A stretch of 6,532 bases of DNA from an uncultured Clostridium sp. (GCA_900551225.1 URUZ01000355.1:1-6532), one strand, 5' to 3'. Shown: positions 1-6,489, counted from the stretch's first letter. Notes: a model not told the origin generated them from the letters alone. Made by a program: numbers and translations.

Positions 1-5
1 GGCGG

Positions 6-773
6 TTAATTTTTCGCGTCTATCATGTCATACAGTTTTCTCAAGGCCTCTTTGATGCCTCCGACTTCATTGATCAGGCCCTCGTCCACGGCCTCTTTTC
101 CCACCAGCACGGTTCCCAGATCCCTGGTCAGCATTTTCGTATTGTGCATCAGCTCCCGCACCTGATCATAGGCAATCTGGGAGTGATTGGACACGAAATT
201 CAGGATGCGGTCCTGGATCATTTCAAAGTATTCATAGGTCTGGGCAGTGCCGATCACCATGCCGGTCATGCGCACAGGGTGAATCATCATGGTTCCTGAG
301 GGCACAATAAAGGAATAATCCGTGGACACTGCCAGAGGCACGCCGATGGAATGGCTTCCGCCCAGCACCAGTGAGACTGTGGGCAGGGATAAGGAGGCGA
401 TCATCTCCGCAATGGCAAGTCCTGCATCCACATCGCCGCCGGAGGTATTGAGCAGCACCAGAAGGCCGTCCACACTGTCATCGTCTTCAATCTGGGCCAG
501 CTGTGGCAGCACGTGGTCATATTTGGTGGTCTTGCTGCTTCCGGACATGTTCTCATGGCCCTCCACCTCCCCGATGATGGTGATCAGGTGGATCTTGCGA
601 TGCCTGCGGTTCTCCTCCAGAGTCATCTGGCCGAACTCTTCCAGCTTCTCGTTCTCCTTGGCCTCAATCTCCTTCTCCACCTTCTTGTCCTGGCTGTTAT
701 CCTGGCTGTTGTTCTGCTTCTTATCTTCTATTGATTCATTTTTCTTCTTATTTTTATTCTTTTCCTGTGCCAT
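6..773 (-). CDS. tepA: TepA-like ClpP-family serine protease
   Basis: This 255-residue protein belongs to the ClpP/crotonase-fold serine peptidases, TepA (YmfB) branch. In Bacillus subtilis that branch has been linked to protein secretion and to spore outgrowth. It is cytoplasmic, with no signal peptide. The core spans about residues 62-250. A substrate-strand motif NTSGGDVDAG lies at 109-118, the nucleophile Ser142 is in GGSHSIG, His165 is in MMIHP, and the likely Asp of the triad is Asp218 in LTRDLG. All three catalytic positions are therefore intact. Residues 1-60 are a highly charged Lys/Glu/Asn/Gln-rich tail, probably disordered, containing a duplicated NSQD. The start is ATG at 773, preceded by AGAGGA with about 7 bases of spacing. 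The TAA stop is at 6-8, so the gene is complete. In many Firmicutes tepA is followed by ftsK/spoIIIE, which would lie past the left edge (not seen). The family assignment is firm; the physiological substrate is unknown. Confidence 0.93.
   Translation of the reverse strand: MAQEKNKNKKKNESIEDKKQNNSQDNSQDKKVEKEIEAKENEKLEEFGQMTLEENRRHRKIHLITIIGEVEGHENMSGSSKTTKYDHVLPQLAQIEDDDSVDGLLVLLNTSGGDVDAGLAIAEMIASLSLPTVSLVLGGSHSIGVPLAVSTDYSFIVPSGTMMIHPVRMTGMVIGTAQTYEYFEMIQDRILNFVSNHSQIAYDQVRELMHNTKMLTRDLGTVLVGKEAVDEGLINEVGGIKEALRKLYDMIDAKN
688..710 (-). repeat. Two-copy 12-bp tandem repeat in the tepA 5' region
   Basis: The 11-base unit TCCTGGCTGTT (plus-strand reading) occurs at 688-698 and again at 700-710, a period of 12 bases. 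It is in frame and encodes the duplicated NSQD in the charged N-terminal tail of the TepA-like protein. Because the period is a multiple of three, copy-number change would lengthen or shorten the tail without a frameshift. Confidence 0.7.
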
Positions 774-858
774 GACTGTGTCCTCTCTTCCTTGGCTTTA
801 TACTGCATCTAAAAATAGTCTGCGCATGGGCAGGGAAAATATACGGGGGTTTTAAGTA

Positions 859-887
859 TTTTCACTTCCGCAAAGCTATGATACAAT
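859..887 (+). promoter_or_regulatory. Predicted SigA-type extended -10 promoter for the lipoprotein gene
   Basis: The -35 candidate is TTTTCA at 859-864 (4 of 6 matches to TTGACA). The spacer is 17 bases and the -10 is TACAAT at 882-887 (5 of 6 matches to TATAAT). A TG dinucleotide at 879-880, one base before the -10, makes it an extended -10 promoter and offsets the weak -35. Transcription would begin near 894, giving a leader of about 28 bases before the GGAGG at 911-915 and the ATG at 922. The leader is too short for a riboswitch. No equally convincing promoter was found on the minus strand of this gap for the divergent tepA-like gene. Confidence 0.6.
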
Positions 888-921
888 AATCACAATATCT
901 ATAATTTACCGGAGGAAATCA

Positions 922-1548
922 ATGAAGAAAATCATGATTTGCATCTTAACCGTCCTCTCCATTACATCACTGACCGCATGCAGGACATCAGATGTAAAAA
1001 AAGACATGTACATTGAGAAGGCGCAGCTAACAGAACAGGAAAAGAACATAACGAATCTGCTGGGAATGGACAGCCAGCAGCTGATCTACGATTTCACCGT
1101 GGACGACAGTGTCAAGTGCATACAGATCAATACCTATGAATTAACAGATGGGAAATGGACCTTGATATCCGGAGGAGGCGGGTTAAGTTTTACAGACCGG
1201 AAGGGCCGGATTGCACTTGGTTTTAAAAATATAGAGGAGGGCTTGAGGATTGCCGTACAAAGCGACGGCACGGGAAGTTCCGCATCACATACCGCAAGAC
1301 CTGTCGATGATTCCGATCAAATGGCGCGGACCACATCCATGCTTTCCGACAGCAGGGACATCAGCTATGAGCAGGACATCCCCTTGGCAGTGCAGATTGC
1401 GACTTCTCAGGACAGAATTCAGTCCTATGACGTGGAGTATTATTATACTCCCGAAGAATATGTGAAACACAATTACGAACATGTATATGCCATAACCGTC
1501 CGGTTCAGCCAGAAAACTTTAGATGAACTGGATGCAGGCACCACATAA
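922..1548 (+). CDS. Putative secreted lipoprotein of unknown function
   Basis: This is a 208-residue protein with a lipoprotein signal peptide: MKK, a hydrophobic stretch at residues 4-17, then the lipobox LTAC with Cys20 as the predicted lipidated residue. The mature protein should be anchored on the outer face of the cytoplasmic membrane. It has no transmembrane segment after the signal. The mature part opens with a charged helix-like stretch (about 30-48). A beta-rich region follows (about 52-112), including a ligand- or turn-like SGGGG at 83-87. A Ser/Asp-rich linker covers about 114-150, and a C-terminal Tyr-rich segment (about 153-195) contains DVEYYYTPEEY. I do not recognise a named domain and propose no function. 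The start ATG is preceded by GGAGG at 911-915 with 6 bases of spacing and by its own promoter. It is transcribed alone, diverging from the tepA-like gene and converging on the sugar operon, so it is probably not part of that pathway. Confidence 0.88.
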   Translation: MKKIMICILTVLSITSLTACRTSDVKKDMYIEKAQLTEQEKNITNLLGMDSQQLIYDFTVDDSVKCIQINTYELTDGKWTLISGGGGLSFTDRKGRIALGFKNIEEGLRIAVQSDGTGSSASHTARPVDDSDQMARTTSMLSDSRDISYEQDIPLAVQIATSQDRIQSYDVEYYYTPEEYVKHNYEHVYAITVRFSQKTLDELDAGTT

Positions 1549-1577
1549 AAACGCCGGCCTCATAGATAAGGCCGGCG
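1547..1577 (-). terminator. Rho-independent terminator of the PTS-sulfatase-GH1 operon
   Basis: A perfect 9-bp stem, CGCCGGCCT at 1552-1560 pairing with AGGCCGGCG at 1569-1577, closes an 8-base loop at 1561-1568. Read on the minus strand it starts 4 bases after the GH1 stop codon and is followed at once by five Ts (complement of 1547-1551). That is the layout of an intrinsic terminator for leftward transcription. The T tract overlaps the TAA stop of the convergent lipoprotein gene. On the plus strand the hairpin is followed by CGTCTCACAG, with no immediate T run, so it is at best a weak terminator for the lipoprotein transcript. Confidence 0.85.
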
Positions 1578-1581
1578 CGTC

Positions 1582-3003
1582 TCACAGCGTACTGTTTTTT
1601 ATCAAATTCCTGTACCACTCAAAGGACTTCTTTCTCACTCTGGCCATGCTTCCCCCACCGCCGTCCTGTTTATCCACATATATAAAACCATACCGCTTTT
1701 TCATCTCACCAGTGGTGGCGCTGACCAGATCAATGGGCGCCCAGGTCAGATACCCAATACAGTCCACACCGTCTATTTGCACTGCCTTCTCAAGCTCACT
1801 GATGTGCTGTGACAGATACTCGATGCGATAATCATCCTGAATGGAGCCGTCGGTTTCCACCTGATCCTCCGCTCCCAGCCCATTCTCCGTTACCATCACA
1901 GGCAGGCCGTAGCGCCTGTAGACATAGTTCAGAATGTATCGCAGCCCCACCGGATCGATGGCCCACCCCCACCGGCTCCGCTTCAAATATGGATTCTGGA
2001 CTCCGCCGAACAGCGTTTCCTCAGACTCCTCATCCCCCTGGCAGCGGGCTACGCTGGAACTGTAGTAATTGATTCCAATGAAGTCCAACACTCCGTCCTG
2101 AAACGCCCGGTCATCCCCCGGTTCCTTCTCCAGATCAATCCCCGCCCTCCTGTATTCCGACTCCCTGTATCTTGGAAATGCGCCTCTGCACATGGCGTCA
2201 ATCTGATAAAACTCCCTCTCCATCTCCAGAAATGCAGCCATCACATGATCCGGGCTGCAGTCCGCAGGATACACAGGCGTCAGGCCGAATACACAGCCCA
2301 CCTGGTTGGCGCTGTCAATCTCCCTGGCGGCTGCCGCCGCTTTCACTCCGGCCAGCGTCATCAGATAGCCAATCCGGGCCAGCTGGAGTCCCGGCTCCTC
2401 CATCTCACTGTATTTAATTCCCGAAATCATGTAGGTGAAAATGTCCGAAGCCTCAGTCTGTGGGTCCAGATGGTTCATCTCATTAAATGTGATCCAATAA
2501 TGCACCCTGCCCTCTAATGCGCGGAACATCGTGTCGCAGTAGTGCAGATAGAAATCCACCGTCCTCCTGCTGGCCCATCCGCCATATTCTTTCACCAGAT
2601 GCAGGGGAAGTTCGAAATGATAGAGGGTCACAATGGGCTCAATCCCGCAGCTTAGCAGCTCATCCACTACCTTCTGATAGTGCGTGATCCCCTGTATATT
2701 AGGAACCGTCTCATCCCCATTTGGGAAAATGCGGGACCAGTCCACGGAGATCCGCAGCGCTGTGAACCCCATTTCAGCAAACAGCCGTATATCGTCTCTG
2801 TAGCTGTGGTAAAAATCAATGCCTTCATGGGACGGGTAGCATTTCCCTGCCACTGTCTGACTGCAGATTTCCCTGGGTATATCACAGGCGCCGGCAGTTA
2901 CCAGATCCATGATCCCAGGCCCTTTTCCGTCCGCCTCCCAGGCTCCCTCGCACTGGTGGGCCGCAATACTTCCGCCCCAGAGGAACTTTCCGCCCTTCTC
3001 CAT
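1582..3003 (-). CDS. GH1 6-phospho-beta-glucosidase
   Basis: This 473-residue protein is a full-length cytoplasmic glycoside hydrolase family 1 enzyme. It should hydrolyse PTS-phosphorylated beta-glycosides to a sugar 6-phosphate plus a sugar or aglycone by the retaining mechanism. The N-terminal GH1 signature is FLWGGSIAAHQCEG at 7-20. The sugar-binding His129 lies in LYHFELP, the acid/base Glu175 in WITFNE, and the nucleophile Glu373 in VTENG. The C-terminal segment DLVSATTGEMKKRYG (425-439) matches the phosphate-binding loop of 6-phospho-glycosidases, with Ser428, Lys436 and Tyr438 as the expected phosphate ligands. Ala429 sits where the 6-phospho-beta-galactosidase LacG has a Trp, which favours a gluco-type over a galacto-type substrate (from recalled family comparisons). 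E. coli BglB-type enzymes read WGCIDLVS where this one has WAPIDLVS. The start is ATG at 3003 with GAGGAGGTG in front, 14 bases after the sulfatase stop. It is the last gene of the operon and is followed by the terminator. The fold, mechanism and 6-phospho preference are well supported; the exact disaccharide is not. Confidence 0.93.
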   Translation of the reverse strand: MEKGGKFLWGGSIAAHQCEGAWEADGKGPGIMDLVTAGACDIPREICSQTVAGKCYPSHEGIDFYHSYRDDIRLFAEMGFTALRISVDWSRIFPNGDETVPNIQGITHYQKVVDELLSCGIEPIVTLYHFELPLHLVKEYGGWASRRTVDFYLHYCDTMFRALEGRVHYWITFNEMNHLDPQTEASDIFTYMISGIKYSEMEEPGLQLARIGYLMTLAGVKAAAAAREIDSANQVGCVFGLTPVYPADCSPDHVMAAFLEMEREFYQIDAMCRGAFPRYRESEYRRAGIDLEKEPGDDRAFQDGVLDFIGINYYSSSVARCQGDEESEETLFGGVQNPYLKRSRWGWAIDPVGLRYILNYVYRRYGLPVMVTENGLGAEDQVETDGSIQDDYRIEYLSQHISELEKAVQIDGVDCIGYLTWAPIDLVSATTGEMKKRYGFIYVDKQDGGGGSMARVRKKSFEWYRNLIKNSTL

Positions 3004-3017
3004 ACTTCACCTCCTCT

Positions 3018-4484
3018 TCAATATCCCTTATCCTTGCGGCAGGGTACATAGTCCCCGGTTTCCACCAGAAATCTGAGGATTCTCTGCTGCAGCCTGAGGG
3101 CGGTCTCCCGATGCTCCGGCAGTTCTGCCAGGTTCACCAGTTCCTGTGGATCTTCCTGAAGATCAAACAGCTGATCCCCCTCATAAAGCCTGTACACGTA
3201 TTTAAAGCGGGCCTCCCTCGCCATGACAGCTTTGGTATGCTCCGGTCCATCCATGCACTGGGTGCTAAGACGCGGCCAGTAGATGGAATCCGGCCCGTGC
3301 CCCTGCTCCATGGCCTGATGCTCCCCGTGGATTCTTCCGCCCTCCGCAAACACTGTGTCGCGGTGCATTTCCCCGCCTTCAAGCACAGGACACAACGAAC
3401 GGCCAAACTGTGTATAGTCCAGGGAGAAACCCGCCAGCTGTGCCACGGTGGCGGGGATGTCCACCAGCTCCGCCAGAGCGTTTGTCACCCGCGGGGCACA
3501 CTCATGGCCTGCAGGCGGCTTAATGATTAAGGGGACATTACACTGGCAGTCGTAAAAGGTGTTCTGGGATTTCTCCACCAGACCGAAATCTCCTGTAAAA
3601 TCCCCGTGATCGCTGTAAAAGAACACAGCTGTATCATCGTACTCCCCATTTTCCTTCAGCGCTTTTACCAGCTCTCCCAGCCGCTCATCCAGCTGGCTTA
3701 CCATGTCATAGTAGGTTCCCTTAAGTTCCCTGAAACGCTGCTCGCTCCATCCCTGAAGCCCCTGTTTATCATGAATGCCCTCCAGCATGGATGGCATACC
3801 CGACCAATCCTCTGGCGCAGGCTTCCTGGTCGGCAGCTTCTTCCGGTCCGTCACGCCGTACCACGGATCACATAAACCGTATGGGGGATGGGGGCTGCTG
3901 AGACAGATGAACAGGCAGAAGGGCCTCCTATCATCCGTCGCGCTGCCCCTTTCCCGCAGATACTCCACAGCAAAGTCCACGCAGCTCTTATCATTGTCAT
4001 CAACCAGTTCCGGTTTTACCCTGCCGGCATAAAAGGAATAAAAATTATCCCCTGACGGTTCCCCGCGAAACTGTGCCTCAAACTCCCTGCTTTTCTCCCG
4101 GTCATAAGGATATGCCCCCGGATAATAGCGGTCGCAGTATTGGCTGAAATCCCGGTTCAGAGGAATCACCTCGTCCTTGCCGGCCCAGATGACCTCATAG
4201 CCATTTTTCTTTAATTGCTCCAATATGGTAGGGTCCTCCTGATCCAGCAGAAAATGCATGGTCCTGTGACCCTTTGTATGAGGATACCAGCCCGTCAGCA
4301 TGCTGCAGCGGCTGGGCACACAGACCGGATTCTGGCAATACGCATTCTGAAAGGAAACGCCTTCCCGGGCCAGCCGGTCAGCATGGGGCGTGGCGGCGCC
4401 CATGGAGTTTAGATGTCCCAGGGCATCGGCACGCAGCTGGTCAGCCACAAATAAAACAAAATTAGGTTTCTTGACTGTCATCAT
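3018..4484 (-). CDS. Cytoplasmic Cys-type (formylglycine) sulfatase
   Basis: This 488-residue protein is a type I sulfatase of the alkaline phosphatase superfamily, expected to hydrolyse a sulfate ester. The maturation motif CVPSR (Cys55 to Arg59, within NPVCVPSRCSMLTG) marks Cys55 for conversion to formylglycine. Metal and active-site candidates are Asp15 (FVADQLRAD), Lys71/His73 (TKGHRT), His199 (SSPHPPYG), Asp292/His293 (YSDHGD) and Lys305 (GLVEKS). The C-terminal FKYVYRL...LFDLQEDPQELVNLA stretch (about 427-453) is the usual sulfatase C-terminal subdomain. There is no signal peptide, so it acts in the cytoplasm, which is unusual for glycan sulfatases that work on polymers outside the cell. 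It lies between EIIC and the GH1 gene. Its ATG follows the EIIC TAA directly, which suggests translational coupling. A second ATG is adjacent (4481), and the weak GGTGG upstream is better spaced for that one, so the protein may be 487 residues. A phosphodiesterase or phosphonate monoester hydrolase of the same superfamily is the main alternative. No maturase gene is in the window. Confidence 0.9.
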   Translation of the reverse strand: MMTVKKPNFVLFVADQLRADALGHLNSMGAATPHADRLAREGVSFQNAYCQNPVCVPSRCSMLTGWYPHTKGHRTMHFLLDQEDPTILEQLKKNGYEVIWAGKDEVIPLNRDFSQYCDRYYPGAYPYDREKSREFEAQFRGEPSGDNFYSFYAGRVKPELVDDNDKSCVDFAVEYLRERGSATDDRRPFCLFICLSSPHPPYGLCDPWYGVTDRKKLPTRKPAPEDWSGMPSMLEGIHDKQGLQGWSEQRFRELKGTYYDMVSQLDERLGELVKALKENGEYDDTAVFFYSDHGDFTGDFGLVEKSQNTFYDCQCNVPLIIKPPAGHECAPRVTNALAELVDIPATVAQLAGFSLDYTQFGRSLCPVLEGGEMHRDTVFAEGGRIHGEHQAMEQGHGPDSIYWPRLSTQCMDGPEHTKAVMAREARFKYVYRLYEGDQLFDLQEDPQELVNLAELPEHRETALRLQQRILRFLVETGDYVPCRKDKGY

Positions 4485-5822
4485 TTATTCCACCCCAAGA
4501 CGCTCTTTGTCCAGCAGAGATTTATCGTAGACTTTCACAAATGGCATATAAATCAAAACATCCATCACGATCAGAGCCGCCGCCAGAATGCCTGCCTTCA
4601 CATCCATGGTGCAGAGCATGGCGTCCAGCACCTTTGGCGTGGTCCACGGCACATTGACAAAGATTCTTCCGATCACATTCCACTGCATGAGCAGGAAGGT
4701 GATCATGGTATTCAGCACAGAGCCCAGGATCATGGGCACCGCAAGCACCGGATTAAACACCAGGGGCACGCCGAAGGTCAGCGGCTCCGCAATGCCGAAG
4801 ATAGATGGAATGATTCCAATCTTGCCCACTGTCTTCATCTGCGAGGATTTACACACCAGCAAAATGCAGATTGCCAGCGGAAGGGCTGAGCCGCAGCCGC
4901 CGATATTGCCGAAGGCCACGCGGAAAGGCGCGGTGGCAATGGCAGGAAGGGGATCACCGGCCGCATATGCGGCGGCATTGGCTGTGATATTGGTCATAAA
5001 GAACCCGGCTGTCACACTGTCCGGCACAGCACTTCCGTAGATACCGAAAAACCACAGGAAATTGATCAGAAACTGGATTGCCATCATACCGCCCACGCTG
5101 TCAACTGCTCTGGCAAAGGGGGTGAACAGGTTCATAATCGCCTGTGGAAGATTCACTCCAAAAGCAGCCGTGATTCCCTGATCCACCAGCATGAACAACA
5201 GCAGTACCAGGATAGATGGGATCAGTGCCTCGAATGGCGCTGTGACCATAGGCGGGACGGTGTCGGGAAGTTTGATCTTCACATTCTTTTTCAGCAGAAA
5301 GCGGGTCAGCTCCACAGTCACTATCGCCACCACCATTGCTGCAAACAGGCCTCTTGAACCCAGATACCGGCTGTTTAGGAACAGACCGCTGGCCCCTTCC
5401 ACCGTCTCCGGAGGTGCGGCGATGATCAAAAACGACATGGCCGAGGTGATCATACAGGACAGGGATTCCATTTTATAGTTTTTACAGAGATGATATGTAA
5501 TTGCAATCACCACATAGATTCCCAATAGCCCCAGTGTCACATTATTGGGCAGTTCCAGAATGGAAGCATATTTGCCCGCCCAGTTATACCATGCGCTCAG
5601 AAATGTTTTCAAAAAACCGTGTGTTGTCTCCAATGTGGCCGCGTCCACCGGCGGGAATGCCAATATCAGCGAGATGCCCCCAATGATAGTAAGCGGTATA
5701 GTGGCCATCATTCCTTTCGTAATGGCGGTAATATGTTTCTCCTCCGCGATCCTGCCGGCTACAGGCATGATGTGTTCCTGCATCCAGTCCATAAATTTTT
5801 GCATTGCCCCCTGCTTTGCCAT
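4485..5822 (-). CDS. PTS EIIC permease, lactose/cellobiose family
   Basis: This 445-residue polytopic membrane protein is the sugar-translocating EIIC subunit of a lactose/cellobiose/lichenan-type PTS (CelB/ChbC/LicC family). It has about ten hydrophobic segments, for example near residues 38-56, 95-112, 122-137, 158-177, 198-214, 248-263, 312-324, 352-379 and 409-427. The family start is visible as MDWMQEHIMPVAGRIAEEKHI. The substrate-site region FGIAEPLTFGVPLVFNP (342-358) keeps the key Glu346 of the usual NEP motif but has Ala345 in place of Asn. The segment LWFFGIYG (256-263) has Tyr262 where ChbC-type proteins have His (FGIHG). The Tyr262-Glu346 separation of 84 residues equals that recalled for His250-Glu334 of Bacillus cereus ChbC, which supports the alignment. 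The start is ATG at 5822 with GGGGAGGAG about 7 bases upstream. It lies 20 bases after the EIIB stop and abuts the sulfatase start. The protein is complete; the substrate cannot be read from sequence. Confidence 0.94.
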   Translation of the reverse strand: MAKQGAMQKFMDWMQEHIMPVAGRIAEEKHITAITKGMMATIPLTIIGGISLILAFPPVDAATLETTHGFLKTFLSAWYNWAGKYASILELPNNVTLGLLGIYVVIAITYHLCKNYKMESLSCMITSAMSFLIIAAPPETVEGASGLFLNSRYLGSRGLFAAMVVAIVTVELTRFLLKKNVKIKLPDTVPPMVTAPFEALIPSILVLLLFMLVDQGITAAFGVNLPQAIMNLFTPFARAVDSVGGMMAIQFLINFLWFFGIYGSAVPDSVTAGFFMTNITANAAAYAAGDPLPAIATAPFRVAFGNIGGCGSALPLAICILLVCKSSQMKTVGKIGIIPSIFGIAEPLTFGVPLVFNPVLAVPMILGSVLNTMITFLLMQWNVIGRIFVNVPWTTPKVLDAMLCTMDVKAGILAAALIVMDVLIYMPFVKVYDKSLLDKERLGVE

Positions 5823-5842
5823 ACTTAGGCTCCTCCCCGTCT

Positions 5843-6157
5843 TTAGTTAACTCCGTTTTCAAACAGTGTCTGTGCCTGTTTTAATATCTTCGCTCCATTG
5901 CCCATGGCGTAATCCACGGGTGCGATAGAATCCAGCGGCTTCCCGATCTCGGCAGCTTTGCGCAGAAGCTCCTTCTTCTTGTAAGCAATCTGAGGGCCTA
6001 TGAGAATCACGTCAAAGCCGTCCACCACTTCATCCATCCTGTCAAAGGGATGAGCCTCGATCTTCCAGTCTTTCTGGTCCTCTGTCAGCGCCGCCTTCAT
6101 CTTGTTCATCACCAGGCTGGTGGATGCTCCCGCCATACACATCAGTAAGATATTCAT
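5843..6157 (-). CDS. PTS EIIB, lactose/cellobiose family
   Basis: This 104-residue cytoplasmic phosphotransfer protein accepts phosphate from EIIA on a Cys and passes it to the sugar bound by EIIC. The N-terminal strand and P-loop MNILLMCMAGASTSLVM place the phosphorylated Cys at position 7, followed by the AGASTS loop typical of EIIB of the lactose/cellobiose family. A second family signature is VILIGPQIAYKKKEL at about 50-64. The length is normal for a free-standing EIIB. The ATG overlaps the EIIA stop in an ATGA (6154-6157), and its ribosome site AAGGAGG lies inside the end of the EIIA gene with about 7 bases of spacing. EIIA and EIIB are therefore probably translationally coupled. The stop is TAA at 5843-5845. 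It works with the adjacent EIIA and EIIC as one transporter. Confidence 0.95.
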   Translation of the reverse strand: MNILLMCMAGASTSLVMNKMKAALTEDQKDWKIEAHPFDRMDEVVDGFDVILIGPQIAYKKKELLRKAAEIGKPLDSIAPVDYAMGNGAKILKQAQTLFENGVN

Positions 6158-6489
6158 ACCTGTTCCTCCTTCTTGTCCTCTTTATGAGAAAGTAATTTGT
6201 AAAGCTCTATCATTTCGGTGATCAATTCTCTGGCCAGCATACAGTCCATCAGATGATCCTGGGCATGTACGGCAATCAGGGAGATGCTGTTCATCTCTCC
6301 TCTGGCCTCCATCACCAGAAGCTGGGTCTGAATATCATGGGCTTCCATCACCCACTCTCCGGACTCCTTCATCTTGCGCTCAGCACTTTCAAAATTCCCC
6401 AGCTTGGCCTCGCCCAGCGCCTCATAGGCAGCACTTCTGGCCTGGCCTGATTTAACCACCAGGGTCATAACTGTCTCTTCCATATTCAT
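6154..6489 (-). CDS. PTS EIIA, lactose/cellobiose family
   Basis: This cytoplasmic phosphocarrier takes phosphate from HPr and passes it to EIIB. It is an all-helical, trimer-forming LacF/CelC-type EIIA. The signature AVHAQDHLMDCML contains the phosphorylated His and, three residues later, the Asp that binds a metal in the trimer (His75 and Asp78 with the start used here). The reading frame is open to a GTG at 6510, but that codon has no ribosome site. A good GGAGG at 6498-6502 lies 8 bases before the ATG at 6489, so I place the start there and predict 111 residues (MNMEETVMTLVV...). The ATG at 6483 is a less well spaced alternative. The C-terminus is Lys/Glu-rich (HKEDKKEEQV), and its stop overlaps the EIIB start. 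It is the first gene of the operon visible here; more genes may lie past the right edge. Confidence 0.93.
   Translation of the reverse strand: MNMEETVMTLVVKSGQARSAAYEALGEAKLGNFESAERKMKESGEWVMEAHDIQTQLLVMEARGEMNSISLIAVHAQDHLMDCMLARELITEMIELYKLLSHKEDKKEEQV

Noticed and set aside
322..855. Open frame of 177 codons on the plus strand, antisense to the tepA-like gene
   Set aside because: It lies almost wholly over a well-supported conserved gene, has Ser/Pro- and Leu/Phe-rich low-complexity composition expected of a reverse-strand shadow, and has no ribosome site.
774..921. Possible minus-strand promoter for the tepA-like gene (TATAAA at 797-802 or TATATT at 838-843)
   Set aside because: Neither -10 candidate has a recognisable -35 at a normal distance. 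AT-rich hits of this kind are expected by chance.
1523..1831. Plus-strand open frame overlapping the lipoprotein end and the GH1 3' end
   Set aside because: It starts inside the lipoprotein gene without a ribosome site and runs antisense through the conserved C-terminal phosphate loop of GH1. The protein resembles nothing known.
3111..3530. Plus-strand open frame of 139 codons antisense to the sulfatase
   Set aside because: It is fully contained in the opposite strand of a strong conserved gene, with no ribosome site or promoter and no family resemblance.
5584..5862. Minus-strand open frame of 92 codons spanning the EIIB/EIIC junction
   Set aside because: It is an out-of-frame reading of the conserved EIIB end and EIIC N-terminus, both of which have proper starts, stops and ribosome sites.
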